Shown: positions 7,339 through 17,308 of the stretch, piece by piece
Numbering within the stretch: position 1 is the first letter of the stretch
Layout: every line of letters starts with the position of its first letter
From: Acidobacteriota bacterium
GTDB taxonomy: Bacteria; Acidobacteriota; Terriglobia; Bryobacterales; Bryobacteraceae
Direction of reading: 5' to 3'
Length of the DNA stretch: 43,192 bases
NCBI GenBank assembly: GCA_026394075.1
Contig: JAPKYX010000045.1
Coordinates: 1 to 43,192 of the forward strand
Program-made: the position numbers and the translations under genes
The notes under the pieces: generated by a model
Seen by the model: the letters and a program-made list of their open reading frames with translations, nothing else
Database searches by the model: none
What the model was told of the DNA's origin: nothing

Positions 7339-9218
7339 GCGTTTCTCCGTACGGTGACCACGGTGATGTCGTCGTTCTGGCCCCACGCCTTCGCCGCTTC
7401 GGCAATCTCTTGCGCGGACTTTGTCGAGATGTCACGCGTGCGGTCGAAGCCGAAGAGTTCGCGTTGCGCATTCTCGGCTTCCACCACGCCGTCAGAGAAC
7501 AACACCAGCGCGCCGCCGCCGCGTGCAAGACTCACGCGGGTCTCGGTATATTCCGCCCCGGGGACGATGCCCAGCGGCAGCCCGGGATCGGTTTCTGCTT
7601 CCCGGCCCGCCAGATAGGGCGGCAGGTGCCCGGCGTTCGCAATGACGGCTTCACCGTTGGGGTCAACGCGGACGCAGCAGCAGGTGACGAAGCCACCGCC
7701 GGAGCGTCCGCATAACGCCCGGTTCATCACCGCCAGCACCGCCGCCGGCGAGTCGCTTTGCGCCGCTCGCAATGCGCCTACCGCTACGGAAACCAGCATC
7801 GCGGCGCGCAAGCCTTTTCCACTGACGTCGCCCACCACCACCAAACGTGCGCCGCTCTCGCGATCGAGCACCTGATAAAAATCGCCGCCGACCTCAGAGG
7901 CCGGTAAGTAGACGGCATCCACCGCATAATGGCCCGTGGCCGTTGGAGCCGAAAGCAACAGCGACTGGACTTCCGACGCCGCGGCCAGTTCTCCGCCCAA
8001 TCGCTGCCGTTCGGCGTCCATGCGCGCCGCGCGGCGATTCAATAGAATCGCCATGGCGAAGGTCACCAGCAACAGCGTCAGCAGCCGGATCGTCTGCATC
8101 CCCAAACCTTGACTCTCGGTGAGTTGGAAATAGCGCACGGCGAAGTGTTGAATCAGCGTGCCAGACATGTGGAACAGCAGTACCGCGTGCATGGCCGGCA
8201 GTTGCCCGCGGATGGTCGAATAGCGCCAGGCGAAGGGGAAATAGTAAATGAACCAAACCACCGTGGCCCCAAGAATCAGGGTCCGCTGGGTTTCAATGGG
8301 CAGCGGAGAGTCGAAAAGCTGGCTGGCCATGGCGGTGCAGGCCATCGCGTACATGAGGGCGGCACCCAGCCAACCGATCAGCGTGTGGCGCGAAGCGAAG
8401 AGTTCGATCAGCAGAAACGGAAAAATCAGCACGCCGCCGCTGAGGGAGATCGCCATGCCCAGGTTCGACGTCACCACGCGTTCCAGGCCGAGAGCTTCCG
8501 GATAGAGCGGGATCAATCGGAAGCCAAGCCCGCCCAGCAGGAAGAGCCCAAACCAAAAGTACTCGCGTGATCCCTTCCGGGTGAGCGGCAGCGTCACAAA
8601 AAACAGCGTCGCCATGGCGATGGCCGCCGAGATCAGCAGTCCATTCAGACGGCCGCTCAGACGCTCCGCATGCCACAGCTTCTCTTGTGTCCGCACCCCG
8701 GCCAGCGTTCCGAGAAACGACACGCTCGCGGCCGTCTCAGCCGGAATCGTGTATGCCGACGGGATGCTGCGGACGCGAAACGCCAGCACCAGTTCGCCTT
8801 TGGGCTGTGGCGGTAGCGGAAAGGCCGCCACCGTCGGCAAACGAAGTTCCGTCGGGCGAAAGCCGCCCACGGAGCCGATCCTTTGGCCATCGGCGAACAC
8901 CTCATAGGCAAAGGCCGAGCCGAACGGACCCACCAGCAGGCCAAGCGGCTCGCTGGCGGTAGCGGCCGGCAGGCTGACGTGAACCCGATACCAGCGCTGG
9001 CCGAACTGCTGGTTGACCGAGGCCGGGATGTCGATGCTGGACCACTGCGAGTCATCGAAGCCCGGTTGCGCCCAACGTGGATCATCACCTTCGTGGAATT
9101 TCCACTGGCCGCTGAGGGCCTGCGGTTGAGAAAGGCCCTCCACCGCTATCGTTTGGGCCTCGGCAACGGAGGACAGGAGAAGCGCGGCGGCCATCAGGAC
9201 GAGATAGAGCAGTCTCAA
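7335..9218 (-). CDS. Membrane sensor with SpoIIE/PP2C phosphatase domain (copy 2)
   Basis: A TTG at 9218 is chosen as start: GGAGG ends 5 bases before it, and it opens a clean signal peptide (MRLLYLVLMAAALLLSSVAEA), whereas the longer open frame upstream encodes an Arg-rich non-coding-like stretch. The 627-aa protein has the same order as copy 1: periplasmic beta-sandwich with HEGDDPRWAQPGFDDSQW, about seven membrane segments, a helical linker (RRAARMDAERQRLGGELAAA) and a C-terminal PP2C/SpoIIE domain with GGDFYQVL, GDVSGKGLRAAML, LFSDGVVEAENAQRELFGFD and QNDDITVVTV. All metal-binding acids appear present. It probably feeds the RsbV-like protein encoded upstream; ligand unknown. Confidence 0.85.
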   Translation of the reverse strand: MRLLYLVLMAAALLLSSVAEAQTIAVEGLSQPQALSGQWKFHEGDDPRWAQPGFDDSQWSSIDIPASVNQQFGQRWYRVHVSLPAATASEPLGLLVGPFGSAFAYEVFADGQRIGSVGGFRPTELRLPTVAAFPLPPQPKGELVLAFRVRSIPSAYTIPAETAASVSFLGTLAGVRTQEKLWHAERLSGRLNGLLISAAIAMATLFFVTLPLTRKGSREYFWFGLFLLGGLGFRLIPLYPEALGLERVVTSNLGMAISLSGGVLIFPFLLIELFASRHTLIGWLGAALMYAMACTAMASQLFDSPLPIETQRTLILGATVVWFIYYFPFAWRYSTIRGQLPAMHAVLLFHMSGTLIQHFAVRYFQLTESQGLGMQTIRLLTLLLVTFAMAILLNRRAARMDAERQRLGGELAAASEVQSLLLSAPTATGHYAVDAVYLPASEVGGDFYQVLDRESGARLVVVGDVSGKGLRAAMLVSVAVGALRAAQSDSPAAVLAVMNRALCGRSGGGFVTCCCVRVDPNGEAVIANAGHLPPYLAGREAETDPGLPLGIVPGAEYTETRVSLARGGGALVLFSDGVVEAENAQRELFGFDRTRDISTKSAQEIAEAAKAWGQNDDITVVTVRRNA

Positions 9219-9373
9219 ACTTTCCTCCGCAATGCCGCAGCGGCCCAACGCGGACCGTCGCCATCGTGAGCGCGGCACTGCTCCACCTGGACGACGTCCT
9301 CTTGCGCCAACAGAGGCGCGGAGACGGCGCACAAGTTCAGCAGCACGTTCAGGATTGTTGATCTTTGGTTCAA
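9215..9373 (-). CDS. 52-aa secreted-peptide ORF, truncated paralogue of the sensor phosphatases
   Basis: A TTG at 9373, preceded by a purine-rich GGAGAGAG, opens a 52-codon frame with a convincing signal peptide (ILNVLLNLCAVSAPLLAQ). The mature part contains QCRAHDGDGPRWAAAAL, which matches QWKFHEGDDPRWAQPGF at the start of the periplasmic domain of phosphatase copy 2 in most positions. The frame then stops, and its TGA overlaps the TTG of copy 2 (TTGA). Two readings fit: the 5' remnant of a third tandem paralogue, or a leader peptide coupling translation. The homology is seen directly; expression is inference. Confidence 0.5.
   Translation of the reverse strand: MNQRSTILNVLLNLCAVSAPLLAQEDVVQVEQCRAHDGDGPRWAAAALRRKV
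9224..9228 (-). promoter_or_regulatory. Shine-Dalgarno fixing the TTG start of phosphatase copy 2
   Basis: GGAGG on the minus strand, 5 bases before the TTG at 9218. It lies inside the end of the small upstream ORF, supporting translational coupling (TTGA overlap). Confidence 0.6.
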
Positions 9374-9391
9374 CCGACTCTCTCCACTCTG

Positions 9392-9413
9392 CCGCGCGAC
9401 GCCATTCGCGCGG
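9392..9413. repeat. Hairpin between the STAS gene and the small ORF
   Basis: CCGCGCGA-cgccat-TCGCGCGG is a perfect 8-bp stem with a 6-base loop, 50 bases beyond the STAS stop. There is no T-tract on the minus strand, so it may be a processing or partial-termination site that sets different levels of the upstream and downstream genes. Confidence 0.35.
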
Positions 9414-9463
9414 GGTAGGGATGGAGGAACCCGCCAGGCTCGTGACGCTGCGCGGCCGCTTGT

Positions 9464-9811
9464 CTAGGCTATGGCCGCGGCTCGGGCGGCGGCTTCATCT
9501 GCGTGCAATGTCGTGTACTTCGCCAGACCCAGCATGGTGAACACCTTCACGAAGTGCGGCGTCAACCCAAAGCACAGCACCTTCTGCGGAGCCTTGCTGG
9601 CCGCCATCAACAACTGGATCACCAGCGCAATACCGCTGGAGTTCAAATAAGGAACCTTAGAAAAGTCCAGCAGGATCTTCGTCGTCTGCGCGGGCAGCGC
9701 CTTGTAACTTCCCAACACCGCGTCCTCCGACGTGCTGGTGATGTCGCCTTCGAACCGCATCACCGCGATGTCGCCATTCTGTTCGACCTTGGTCTTCGTG
9801 GGCATCACCAT
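9464..9811 (-). CDS. STAS-domain anti-sigma factor antagonist (RsbV-like)
   Basis: A 115-aa protein consisting of one STAS domain. The phosphoacceptor loop is clear: ILLDFSKVPYLNSSGIALVI, with the NSSG serines (near residue 58) in the position phosphorylated by RsbW-type kinases. An N-terminal strand (GDIAVMRFEGDIT) and a C-terminal helix pair complete the fold. It starts 2 bases after the stop of the RsbW-like kinase gene; a second in-frame ATG two codons later (9805) is an alternative start. In partner switching the unphosphorylated form binds the kinase and frees its target; the phosphatases in this cluster would reactivate it. No sigma factor is encoded in the window. Confidence 0.88.
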   Translation of the reverse strand: MVMPTKTKVEQNGDIAVMRFEGDITSTSEDAVLGSYKALPAQTTKILLDFSKVPYLNSSGIALVIQLLMAASKAPQKVLCFGLTPHFVKVFTMLGLAKYTTLHADEAAARAAAIA

Positions 9812-9813
9812 AA

Positions 9814-10260
9814 CTAATTCTTTCCCTCTGGATGTAAATGAATCACCAGCCGCGCGTAGCTTCCGCCACCGGACTGTTCACTGACGTATTCGACTTCGTC
9901 CACCAGCGCCTGGATCAGGAACATCCCCATTCCTCGCGGATGCTCTTCGCCCATCATCTTGCGATCAATGTCGGGCATCTGCATCTCTCCCTGCACACCC
10001 TGCCCATGGTCGCGGATCTTCACTTCCAGTGACTCCAAGCTCATCGACATCGTCACCACAACTCCCAGCTGTTCATTCAACTGATTGCCATGTTCAATGG
10101 CGTTGATGCAGGCTTCGGAGACGGCGGTCTTCAGGTCTTCCACCCGGTCACTGGAAAATCCCATGATCTCCGCGACGCTGGCGGCGGTGTGCATGGCCAC
10201 TTTCTCGAAGCCGAGCCTGGTGGGCAACCGTAGTTCCGTCACAATCGGATCAGGCGTCAT
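9814..10260 (-). CDS. RsbW-like serine kinase / anti-sigma factor (HATPase_c)
   Basis: The ATG at 10260 overlaps the upstream stop (ATGA) and gives 148 aa; longer frames would run back into the phosphatase gene. It is a GHKL ATPase of the RsbW/SpoIIAB type: N box SEACINAIEHGN, G1 box RDHGQGVQ and G2 box RGMGMFLIQALVDEVEY. The family phosphorylates the STAS antagonist on serine and in its free state sequesters a sigma factor or another output protein. Gene order phosphatase-kinase-antagonist makes a complete switch; the output target is not encoded nearby. Confidence 0.87.
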   Translation of the reverse strand: MTPDPIVTELRLPTRLGFEKVAMHTAASVAEIMGFSSDRVEDLKTAVSEACINAIEHGNQLNEQLGVVVTMSMSLESLEVKIRDHGQGVQGEMQMPDIDRKMMGEEHPRGMGMFLIQALVDEVEYVSEQSGGGSYARLVIHLHPEGKN

Positions 10261-11456
10261 ACACTTTCTCCTCTCCGTTCCGCCCTGCAAAGATAGAGGG
10301 CGGTCATGTCATCGGTCTGCCGTGCCCCGCGGGAAAAACCATGCAGTGTCTGCCAGACACGATCGAGCAGATCAGGCGTGGGCGAATCCTGGATCAGCTC
10401 CATCAGCCGGTCCTCCCCGAACTCTTCGTCTTCATGAAACACCTCCGTCAGACCGTCGGTATACAGAAGTACCTGGCTCCCCTCGGGCACTGGAAGCTGC
10501 TCAATCTCATACGTGCGATTGGGCAGCATCCCCAGCGGTGGACCGCTGGCTGAGATTCGGGAGCGCGTTTCACCGCAGACGACAAAAGCGGGATTGTGGC
10601 CGCAGTTCACGGCTTCGATGGTGTGGGTGGCCGGAGCGAGACACATCAGGATCGCGGTGACATACCGGCGCCGCGCCTCCACGCCTTCCTGCCAGTGCAG
10701 GTTGTTCATGCGCGCGGCCATCTCGTGCAACGGTAGGTTGGCCCCCGCCATCGCGCGGAAGCTCGACCGGAAGGTGGTGCTGATCATCGCGGAGGCGAAG
10801 CCTTTCCCGGCGACGTCGGCCAGCACCATCATCATCCGGCCATCAGGCAGCAGCAGGGCATCCACATAGTCGCCACCAACTTCGTAGCAAGTGGTGGAAC
10901 GGAAACCCAGTGAGTATCCGGCGATCTCCGGCACGCTGTGCGGCAACAGGCTGCGTTGGATCGCGCGGGCGGCGTCCAGATCCAGTTTGACGCGCTCCCA
11001 TTCGATCGACTTCTCATGATGCTGGGCGTTGCCGATCGCCAGTGACGATTGCAACGCCAGGCCTTCGAGAAAATCCGCCTCTTCCAGCGAAAGCGGTTGT
11101 TGCCGGTAGACAACCAGATGCGCCAGTGCCTCGCCCCGCTCGCCGGGCACGATAGCACCTGTATAACCGGGGATCTCGGCGTCCCCGGTCCAACACGACC
11201 AGTTCTCAGGGGCCTCTCCATACAGGCTGATCCGGTTCTGCAACTGCTGGGAGGTGGAGACGAAGAACGCACCATCCGCCTCGAGCTCCTTGGCCGCGAC
11301 CTCGAGCACGCCGGAAAGCACATCGTCCAGACGAATGGTGGAATGGACGCGTCGCGCGGCCTCCAGCAGGCTCTGCACGCGGAAGAGTTTTTGCTGGAGT
11401 TCGATCGTATCGTCTTGGGTCAGGTTTCCCGCGGACATCCTCTGATTATCCCCCAT
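10257..11456 (-). CDS. GAF-PP2C (SpoIIE/RsbU-type) cytoplasmic phosphatase
   Basis: A 399-aa soluble protein. An N-terminal coiled-coil (QQKLFRVQSLLEAARRVHS) leads into a GAF domain (about 40-165), then a linker with LDAARAIQRSLLPHSVP and a PP2C/SpoIIE domain (about 190-395) with GGDYVDALLL, LADVAGKGFASAMI, LYTDGLTEVFHEDEEFG and RQTDDMTALYL. It should dephosphorylate the STAS protein encoded two genes on, with the GAF domain sensing a small molecule or oxidation state. ATG at 11456 is used; an in-frame ATG at 11438 has a purine run directly before it and is an alternative. It is the first gene of the minus-strand cluster. Confidence 0.87.
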   Translation of the reverse strand: MGDNQRMSAGNLTQDDTIELQQKLFRVQSLLEAARRVHSTIRLDDVLSGVLEVAAKELEADGAFFVSTSQQLQNRISLYGEAPENWSCWTGDAEIPGYTGAIVPGERGEALAHLVVYRQQPLSLEEADFLEGLALQSSLAIGNAQHHEKSIEWERVKLDLDAARAIQRSLLPHSVPEIAGYSLGFRSTTCYEVGGDYVDALLLPDGRMMMVLADVAGKGFASAMISTTFRSSFRAMAGANLPLHEMAARMNNLHWQEGVEARRRYVTAILMCLAPATHTIEAVNCGHNPAFVVCGETRSRISASGPPLGMLPNRTYEIEQLPVPEGSQVLLYTDGLTEVFHEDEEFGEDRLMELIQDSPTPDLLDRVWQTLHGFSRGARQTDDMTALYLCRAERRGESV

Positions 11457-11748
11457 CCGTGCCTACCCACCGTCGCTTTTTCCAATCCAGCCAGGGCGAC
11501 GACCTCATTGCCATCAGTGACGGAGTCTACCGCACGTTGGGGCGGTGCATTGAGCTAGTTAGTGGGCTTCCTGCTTAGTCCGGAATCGCCGACCTTGGGT
11601 AGTCTTCCGGCACGGCGGTCAAGGGGGACCGCTTTGGCCGGGCCGACGAAGTGATCTGTTACACTTCCTGTCAAAGTCGCCCAGCCCGGCCACCCACTGC
11701 CTGATGCTGGTGCCGGGTGGCTGCAAGAGCGTGGTGCCCAGTTTGCCG

Positions 11749-14700
11749 ATGCCATATTTGATTGCCTGTCGCCTGCTGCCGTTCTGTCTTGCACTGGGCG
11801 CTGCGGCTCAAGTTCCCGATGCCGATTTGTTTGAGAAGACCGTTCGGCCGGTGCTGGCCGGGCGGTGCCAGTCCTGCCATGGCTCGAAGATTGAACAAGG
11901 CGGGTTGCGGTTGGACTCACGGGCGGCGCTGCTGCGCGGTGGCGCCCGCGGTCCGGCGATTGTGCCCGGCGATCCGGATGGCAGTCTGCTGGTGAAAGCG
12001 ATTCGGCACGACGGCTTGAAGATGCCCTTGGGGGGCAAGTTGCCGCCCAACGAAATCAGTGCCCTCACGCTGTGGATTGAGAAGGGCGCGCCTTGGCCGA
12101 ACGAACCGGCGGTGGAGGCTGGGGTGAAGTCCATCCGCGAGCGGGCCCGCGACTACTGGGCTTTTCAACCGGTGGTCAAACCGTCGTTGCCACCCGTGAA
12201 ACTTACCGGCTGGGCGCGGACGCCGGTGGATCAGTTTGTATTGGCTGGTCTGGAGAAGGCCAAGCTCACACCCGCGGTGGCGGCGGACCGGGCAACATTG
12301 CTCCGCCGCGTATCGCTGGACCTCACCGGCCTTCCGCCTCGCCCGGAGGAAGTGCTGGCCTTTGTCGAAGACCGGTCTCCCGGGGCTTATGAGAAGGTGG
12401 TGGACCGGCTGCTCAAATCACCCCGGTTCGGCGAGCAGTGGGCCCGCCATTGGATGGACCTGGTGCGCTATTCCGAGTCCCACGGCAGCCAAGGCGATTT
12501 TGACCTGCCCTACGCCTTCCGCTATCGGGACTATCTCATCCGTGCCCTCAACCAGGACGTGCCCTACGATCAACTGGTGCGTGAGCATGTGGCCGGCGAC
12601 CTGCTACCCCAGCCGCGCATCAATCTGGCCGAGAAGATTAACGAATCCGTGATCGGCCCGGCGCATTTTCGGATGGTTGAGTATGGCTATGTCCCGGTGG
12701 ATGCACTCGACGATCAGTTCAAGGTGGTGGACAACCAGATCGACGTTATCTCAAAGGCGTTCCAGGGCCTCACCGTTTCCTGCGCGCGCTGCCACGATCA
12801 CAAGTTCGACCCGATCTCGCAGAAGGACTTCTACGCACTCTACGGCGTCCTAGCCAGTTCCCGCCACGCGCAGCGGGTGATCGATACGCCAGAGCAGCTG
12901 AACTTGCACCGGCCGGAGCTTGAGAAGTTGCGCGCGGAACTGCGGCGTGCGCTGGGGCAAGCGTGGCTGGCCGCGCAACCGAATCTGTCGGTTGATTTGC
13001 CGGCACCCCCGCCTCCGCGCGACGCCAAGGCCGCCCCACCGGTGGCCCCGGATTACGGTCCGCTCCGGTTGTGGCGTCAGTTGAAGGATCTGAAGGCCGA
13101 TGAGTTTCAGGCGGGTTGGGCCAATGCCACTGCCAAGCTCCGGGACCAGCTCAACGAACGGCGCGATTCGAACACGCGGCAGTTCCGCCGGATGTGGCGA
13201 TTAGATGATGCGGCGGACTATCAGCAGTGGTTCCGGGATGGCAATGGCTTGGCCCAGACGCCCTCAAAGGCAGGGGAGTTCTATGTGCTGCCCGATGGAG
13301 ACCGCTTGATCAATGGCATCTATCCGGCCGGGGCCTATTCGCATCTGGTGTCGCGCAAGCACGCGGCGGTGCTGCATTCGCCGCGCTTCAAGATCGATTC
13401 GGACTCGATCAGCGTGCGGGTGCTGGGGGGCCAGCAGGCCTCAGCACGAATTGTGGTGGAGAACTACGCACTCGGCAGTGGCGGTATCTTCCCGGCCAGC
13501 AATCTCAACGACGACACGATGCGCTGGGTCCGCTTTGACACCAAGTACCGGCGCGGATCCTATGCCTATATCGAACTGACACCATTTGAAGACCGGACGC
13601 GGTTCCCCGGTGGCGCGCCGATGGACGGGCGCTCCCACTTTGGGTTGGCGGAAGTGGTGTTTCACGACGGCGACCAGCCGCCGCAAGAAGTGATTGATGG
13701 GGCTGCGCTGCTGTTGGATGGGCCGGCGCCGCAGTCGGTTGAGGAACTGTCGGCCCGCTATCTCGCCGTGCTGCGCCAGTGTCTCAATGCCTGGTTGTCC
13801 GGCGCGATGTCCCCGGAGCAGGCGGCCTTTCTCGACTTCTTTGTCCGCCACAACTATCTGCCCAACTCCCGGCAGCAGTCCGATGCGTCGATCACGTTGC
13901 TGGTGGATCAGTACCGTAAGTTGGAGGCCGAGATTCCGGTGCCGCGCCGGGTGCCGGGCCTGCTGGCCGGTACTTCGTTTGATCAGCCGTTGTTCCTGCG
14001 CGGCAACCACATGAACCCGGGCCCGCCGGTGGCGCGCCGCTTTCTGGAGGCGTTGGGCGGCCAGCCCTGCACTAGCCCGCAGAGCGGGCGTCTCGAGTTG
14101 GCTGAAGCGATCGCCAGTGCTGGCAATCCGCTGACGTCCCGCGTGATGGTCAACCGTATCTGGCACTACTTGTTCGGGCGCGGGCTGGTGCGAACGGTCG
14201 ACAACTTTGGCCGGAATGGTGAAAAGCCTTCGCATCCGGAACTGCTGGACTATCTGGCTGCCCGGTTTGTCGAAGACGGCTGGTCGATCAAGCGGATGGT
14301 GAAGCTGCTGGTCACCTCCAATGTCTACCAGCTCAGCTCCAGCGGCTCAGCCGAGGCGGCCCAGGTGGACTCCGGCAACGTCTTGCTCCAACATGCCCGC
14401 GCCCGGCGCCTGACCGGAGAATCGATTCGTGATTCGATCCTGGCCGTCAGTGGCGAACTGGACACGACGCTCTATGGACCCGGCATTGATGTCTACTACA
14501 CGGGCAAAACCGAGGGAGGCGGGAAAGTGGGGCCGCTGGATGGCGCCCGCCGCCGCAGTGTTTATCAACGGATCAAGCGCAATGCTCAGAATCCGTTTCT
14601 GGAGGTGTTTGATGTTCCTAAACCCACTAGCACCCGCGGCCAGCGTGATTCCACCAACGTGCCTGCGCAGTCCTTAACGATGCTGAATGACCCGTTCGTC

Positions 14701-14946
14701 ATTGGGCAAGCGGCCCGGTGGGCGGACCGCATGCTGGCCGACGGCGGCACCTCCGCGCGTGATCGGGCGGAACGTATGTTCTTCCGTGCTCTCGGGCGGC
14801 GCCCTTCCGCCGCAGAGGTCACGGCCAGCTTAGAGTATCTAGCCCCGGCGACAGTTCCGGAAGCCGAGCTTTTGTCCAATCGGGATGCCTGCCAGGATTT
14901 TGCGCATTCGCTTTTCAACCTGAAGGAGTTCCTCTATGTTCGCTAA
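11749..14946 (+). CDS. Secreted cytochrome c / DUF1549 / DUF1553 (PSD1-type) protein
   Basis: The ATG at 11749 opens a signal peptide ([20 protein letters not shown]), giving 1065 aa. Order: planctomycete-type cytochrome c domain with CQSCH (Cys40-His44) and [17 protein letters not shown]1549 (about 150-380) with [29 protein letters not shown] and a second CARCH followed by DHKFDPISQ; a middle carbohydrate-binding-like beta region (about 490-660); DUF1553 (about 780-1040) with [18 protein letters not shown] and SSNVYQLS. Such proteins occur in Planctomycetota, Verrucomicrobiota and Acidobacteriota, always near DUF1501 genes; their enzymatic role is not established. Its last 11 bases overlap the DUF1501 gene. 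Confidence 0.88.
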   Translation: MPYLIACRLLPFCLALGAAAQVPDADLFEKTVRPVLAGRCQSCHGSKIEQGGLRLDSRAALLRGGARGPAIVPGDPDGSLLVKAIRHDGLKMPLGGKLPPNEISALTLWIEKGAPWPNEPAVEAGVKSIRERARDYWAFQPVVKPSLPPVKLTGWARTPVDQFVLAGLEKAKLTPAVAADRATLLRRVSLDLTGLPPRPEEVLAFVEDRSPGAYEKVVDRLLKSPRFGEQWARHWMDLVRYSESHGSQGDFDLPYAFRYRDYLIRALNQDVPYDQLVREHVAGDLLPQPRINLAEKINESVIGPAHFRMVEYGYVPVDALDDQFKVVDNQIDVISKAFQGLTVSCARCHDHKFDPISQKDFYALYGVLASSRHAQRVIDTPEQLNLHRPELEKLRAELRRALGQAWLAAQPNLSVDLPAPPPPRDAKAAPPVAPDYGPLRLWRQLKDLKADEFQAGWANATAKLRDQLNERRDSNTRQFRRMWRLDDAADYQQWFRDGNGLAQTPSKAGEFYVLPDGDRLINGIYPAGAYSHLVSRKHAAVLHSPRFKIDSDSISVRVLGGQQASARIVVENYALGSGGIFPASNLNDDTMRWVRFDTKYRRGSYAYIELTPFEDRTRFPGGAPMDGRSHFGLAEVVFHDGDQPPQEVIDGAALLLDGPAPQSVEELSARYLAVLRQCLNAWLSGAMSPEQAAFLDFFVRHNYLPNSRQQSDASITLLVDQYRKLEAEIPVPRRVPGLLAGTSFDQPLFLRGNHMNPGPPVARRFLEALGGQPCTSPQSGRLELAEAIASAGNPLTSRVMVNRIWHYLFGRGLVRTVDNFGRNGEKPSHPELLDYLAARFVEDGWSIKRMVKLLVTSNVYQLSSSGSAEAAQVDSGNVLLQHARARRLTGESIRDSILAVSGELDTTLYGPGIDVYYTGKTEGGGKVGPLDGARRRSVYQRIKRNAQNPFLEVFDVPKPTSTRGQRDSTNVPAQSLTMLNDPFVIGQAARWADRMLADGGTSARDRAERMFFRALGRRPSAAEVTASLEYLAPATVPEAELLSNRDACQDFAHSLFNLKEFLYVR

Positions 14947-16351
14947 AGGGGTGTCCGCTAAAGGAACCGCGTCGCGCCGAGGGCTCTCGCGGCGGGAGAT
15001 GCTGCTGCGGGCCTCCACCGGGTTCGGGATGACGGCGTTTGCCGGGATGGCCGCCCAGCAGCCTCATTTTGCGCCCAAGGTGAAGAGCGTCATCTTCTGC
15101 TTCATGTCCGGCGGCGTTTCTCATGTGGATAGCTTCGACCCCAAGCCGCGTCTGGCGCGTGATGCCGGCAAGCCCATGCCGATGCCCGTGCGGCCCACGA
15201 TGTTTAATGACGTCAAGGGCATCATGCCCAGTCCGTGGGCGTTCAAGAACTACGGCCAGTGCGGCATGCCCGTGAGCGAGCTGTTCCCGCATATGGGCAG
15301 TTGCGCGGACGATCTGTGTCTGGTCCGGTCGATGACCAGCACCGCGAATGAACACGCGCAGGGAAACTATCTGATTCATACCGGCCAACCGTTCCTGGGG
15401 TTCCCGAATGCCGGTGCCTGGATCAACTATGGCTTGGGTAGTGAGAATCGCAATCTGCCGGGCTTTGTAGTGCTGGCCAGTGGAGGCGTTCCGCTGGGCG
15501 GCATCGGCATGTATGGCAGCGGCTTCCTGCCCGCGGAGCATCAAGCCTCGTTGCTGTATCCGGAATCGGCGGAGGCCTTGAACAACATCCGGCCCAAGGA
15601 GTCCGACCTTCAGCAGCGGCGGCGGCTCAGCTTCGTCAACGCCATGGATCGCCACTACACGGGCCGCGGCGGTGCCGATCCGCAAGTGGAAACCGCCATT
15701 CGCAACTACGAGACGGCCTACCGAATGCAGACCGCGGTGCCGGAGTTGATGGACTTGACCGGTGAGTCGGAAGCAACCAAGCGTTTGTATGGCCTGGATT
15801 CACCCGATTCAAACACCGCTGCCTACGCCCGGCAATGTTTGTTGGCGCGAAGATTGGTCGAGCGCGATGTGCGGTTTATTGAGTTGACCTGCCTGATGCG
15901 TCCCTCAGACCCCGGCCAGAGCGGCAACCCGTGGGATCAGCACACCGTGCTGAAGGAGGGCCACACAGAGATGGCCCGCCAGGTTGATCAGCCGATCGCC
16001 GGCCTGATCAAGGATTTGAAGGCGCGCGGACTGTTCGAGCAAACCCTCATCATCTGGGCGGGCGAGTTTGGCCGCACGCCCTTTGCGCAAGGCTCCAATG
16101 GACGGGATCATAACCCGTTCGGCTTCAGTATCTGGCTGGCCGGAGGCGGCGTCAAGCGAGGCTTCACCTATGGCCAGACCGATGAACTGGGCTATTACGC
16201 GGTCGAGAACAACATGACGGTGTTTGATCTATGGGCCACGGTGCTCCATCTGTTGGGAGTCGACCATGAGCGGTTGACGTATCGCTTTAGCGGGCGTGAC
16301 TACCGCCTCTCGGATGTGCACGGTCGTGTGATTCGTGACGTGCTTAGCTAG
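14936..16351 (+). CDS. Tat-exported DUF1501 protein
   Basis: A 471-aa protein with a twin-arginine signal ([10 protein letters not shown], then a hydrophobic [13 protein letters not shown]), so it is likely exported folded. The body is DUF1501, an alkaline-phosphatase/sulfatase-like fold: [13 protein letters not shown] near the N-terminus, [41 protein letters not shown] with likely metal-binding Asp/His residues, and [19 protein letters not shown] at the end. It overlaps the DUF1549/DUF1553 gene by 11 bases, the usual pairing, and they probably act on the same substrate outside the cytoplasm. Substrate unknown. Confidence 0.88.
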   Translation: MFAKGVSAKGTASRRGLSRREMLLRASTGFGMTAFAGMAAQQPHFAPKVKSVIFCFMSGGVSHVDSFDPKPRLARDAGKPMPMPVRPTMFNDVKGIMPSPWAFKNYGQCGMPVSELFPHMGSCADDLCLVRSMTSTANEHAQGNYLIHTGQPFLGFPNAGAWINYGLGSENRNLPGFVVLASGGVPLGGIGMYGSGFLPAEHQASLLYPESAEALNNIRPKESDLQQRRRLSFVNAMDRHYTGRGGADPQVETAIRNYETAYRMQTAVPELMDLTGESEATKRLYGLDSPDSNTAAYARQCLLARRLVERDVRFIELTCLMRPSDPGQSGNPWDQHTVLKEGHTEMARQVDQPIAGLIKDLKARGLFEQTLIIWAGEFGRTPFAQGSNGRDHNPFGFSIWLAGGGVKRGFTYGQTDELGYYAVENNMTVFDLWATVLHLLGVDHERLTYRFSGRDYRLSDVHGRVIRDVLS

Positions 16352-16444
16352 GCCGCATGCGGTAAGTGTGGGACGCTGTAGAGCCGAATACAAGGGAAGC
16401 CAAGACTTGCATTGGCGTCAGGCTGCGCTCGGTGGCAAGGAAAC

Positions 16445-17308
16445 TTAGTCGTAAAGCAGCTCGGCGTACCGCTGCTCCGCGATCAACGCGGTTTTTGCCG
16501 CCTCCCAGGCTTCCGGGCTGCCGGCGAGCTGCTCCATGCCGGTTTCAAACTTCTGCGCGGCATTGCGGAGGCCGGCGACGTACACCATCGTCTTGGGGTC
16601 CTGGACCATCTCCCAGATCTCGGCTCCGTTTTCGATGATGGCGCGGTCCAGGTCCGGAGGCGCGTCGTAGTGTGGCCGGGAGCTGATGGCTTCAAAGGCC
16701 TTGAAAGACGCTTGATCGTAGTACAAGGCTAGGTCCTGCCGGAGGTCGTTCAGATAGAGCATCTCCACACCGCTCTTGGCCCCGTAGAACAGCCGGACTT
16801 TCCCCTTCCACTGGCCGTGGCGTTGATAGATGCGCTTCACGAAGGCGCGGAAAGGCGCGATGCCCGTGCCGGTGCCGACCATCAGTAGATTCAGGTCGTT
16901 TGAGACCGGTATCTCAAAGGCATTGCCATAGGGTCCGGTGATCTGGACTTGGTCGCCAGGGTTGGCGTCGCACAGGAAGTTCGACGCGCGGCCGGGGTAG
17001 CGTTCGCCGCTGATTTCGTCAATCGAGAAGCAGCGGCGCACGCAGATGGAGATGGTGTCGCCCCGGCCATCGTCGCCTCCGCGCGGGTTGGCGATGGAGT
17101 AGAGCCGCAGGTGATGCGGGTTGCCGAACTCGTGCGGACCTGGCGCCAGCACGCCGATGCTTTGTCCTTCCACGTACTCAAAAGGAGCGTCCGGCAGGCG
17201 CAGCACCAAGTGCCTCACCTCCGCCTCCCAATTGACTGGCGTGATGCGTTCACTGCTGACAAGGGTCGTCGTGTAAGGTTTGTTTACGTCGTAGTCAGAT
17301 AGTCTCAT
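16445..17308 (-). CDS. Ferredoxin-NADP(+) reductase-type flavoprotein in the rnf operon
   Basis: A 287-aa plant-type FNR: an N-terminal FAD-binding barrel with the FAD motif RLYSIAN and a GRASNFL stretch, then a nucleotide-binding domain with GTGTGIAPFRAFVKR, LFYGAKSGVEMLYLNDL and MVYVAGLRNAAQKFE, ending in an aromatic-containing tail (ELLYD). It lacks a 2Fe-2S domain and membrane segments, so it is not NqrF. The family exchanges electrons between ferredoxin/flavodoxin and NADP(H). Its ATG overlaps the stop of the small Cys-rich gene (ATGA), making it the last gene of the rnf operon. That placement suggests it links the Rnf/PFOR ferredoxin pool to NADPH. Confidence 0.85.
   Translation of the reverse strand: MRLSDYDVNKPYTTTLVSSERITPVNWEAEVRHLVLRLPDAPFEYVEGQSIGVLAPGPHEFGNPHHLRLYSIANPRGGDDGRGDTISICVRRCFSIDEISGERYPGRASNFLCDANPGDQVQITGPYGNAFEIPVSNDLNLLMVGTGTGIAPFRAFVKRIYQRHGQWKGKVRLFYGAKSGVEMLYLNDLRQDLALYYDQASFKAFEAISSRPHYDAPPDLDRAIIENGAEIWEMVQDPKTMVYVAGLRNAAQKFETGMEQLAGSPEAWEAAKTALIAEQRYAELLYD

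Noticed and set aside
11459..11578. 39-codon ORF on the plus strand in the divergent region
   Set aside because: GTG start without ribosome-binding site and no recognisable similarity.
16353..16362. Palindrome CCGCATGCGG after the DUF1501 gene
   Set aside because: No loop and no T-tract, so it cannot be supported as a terminator.
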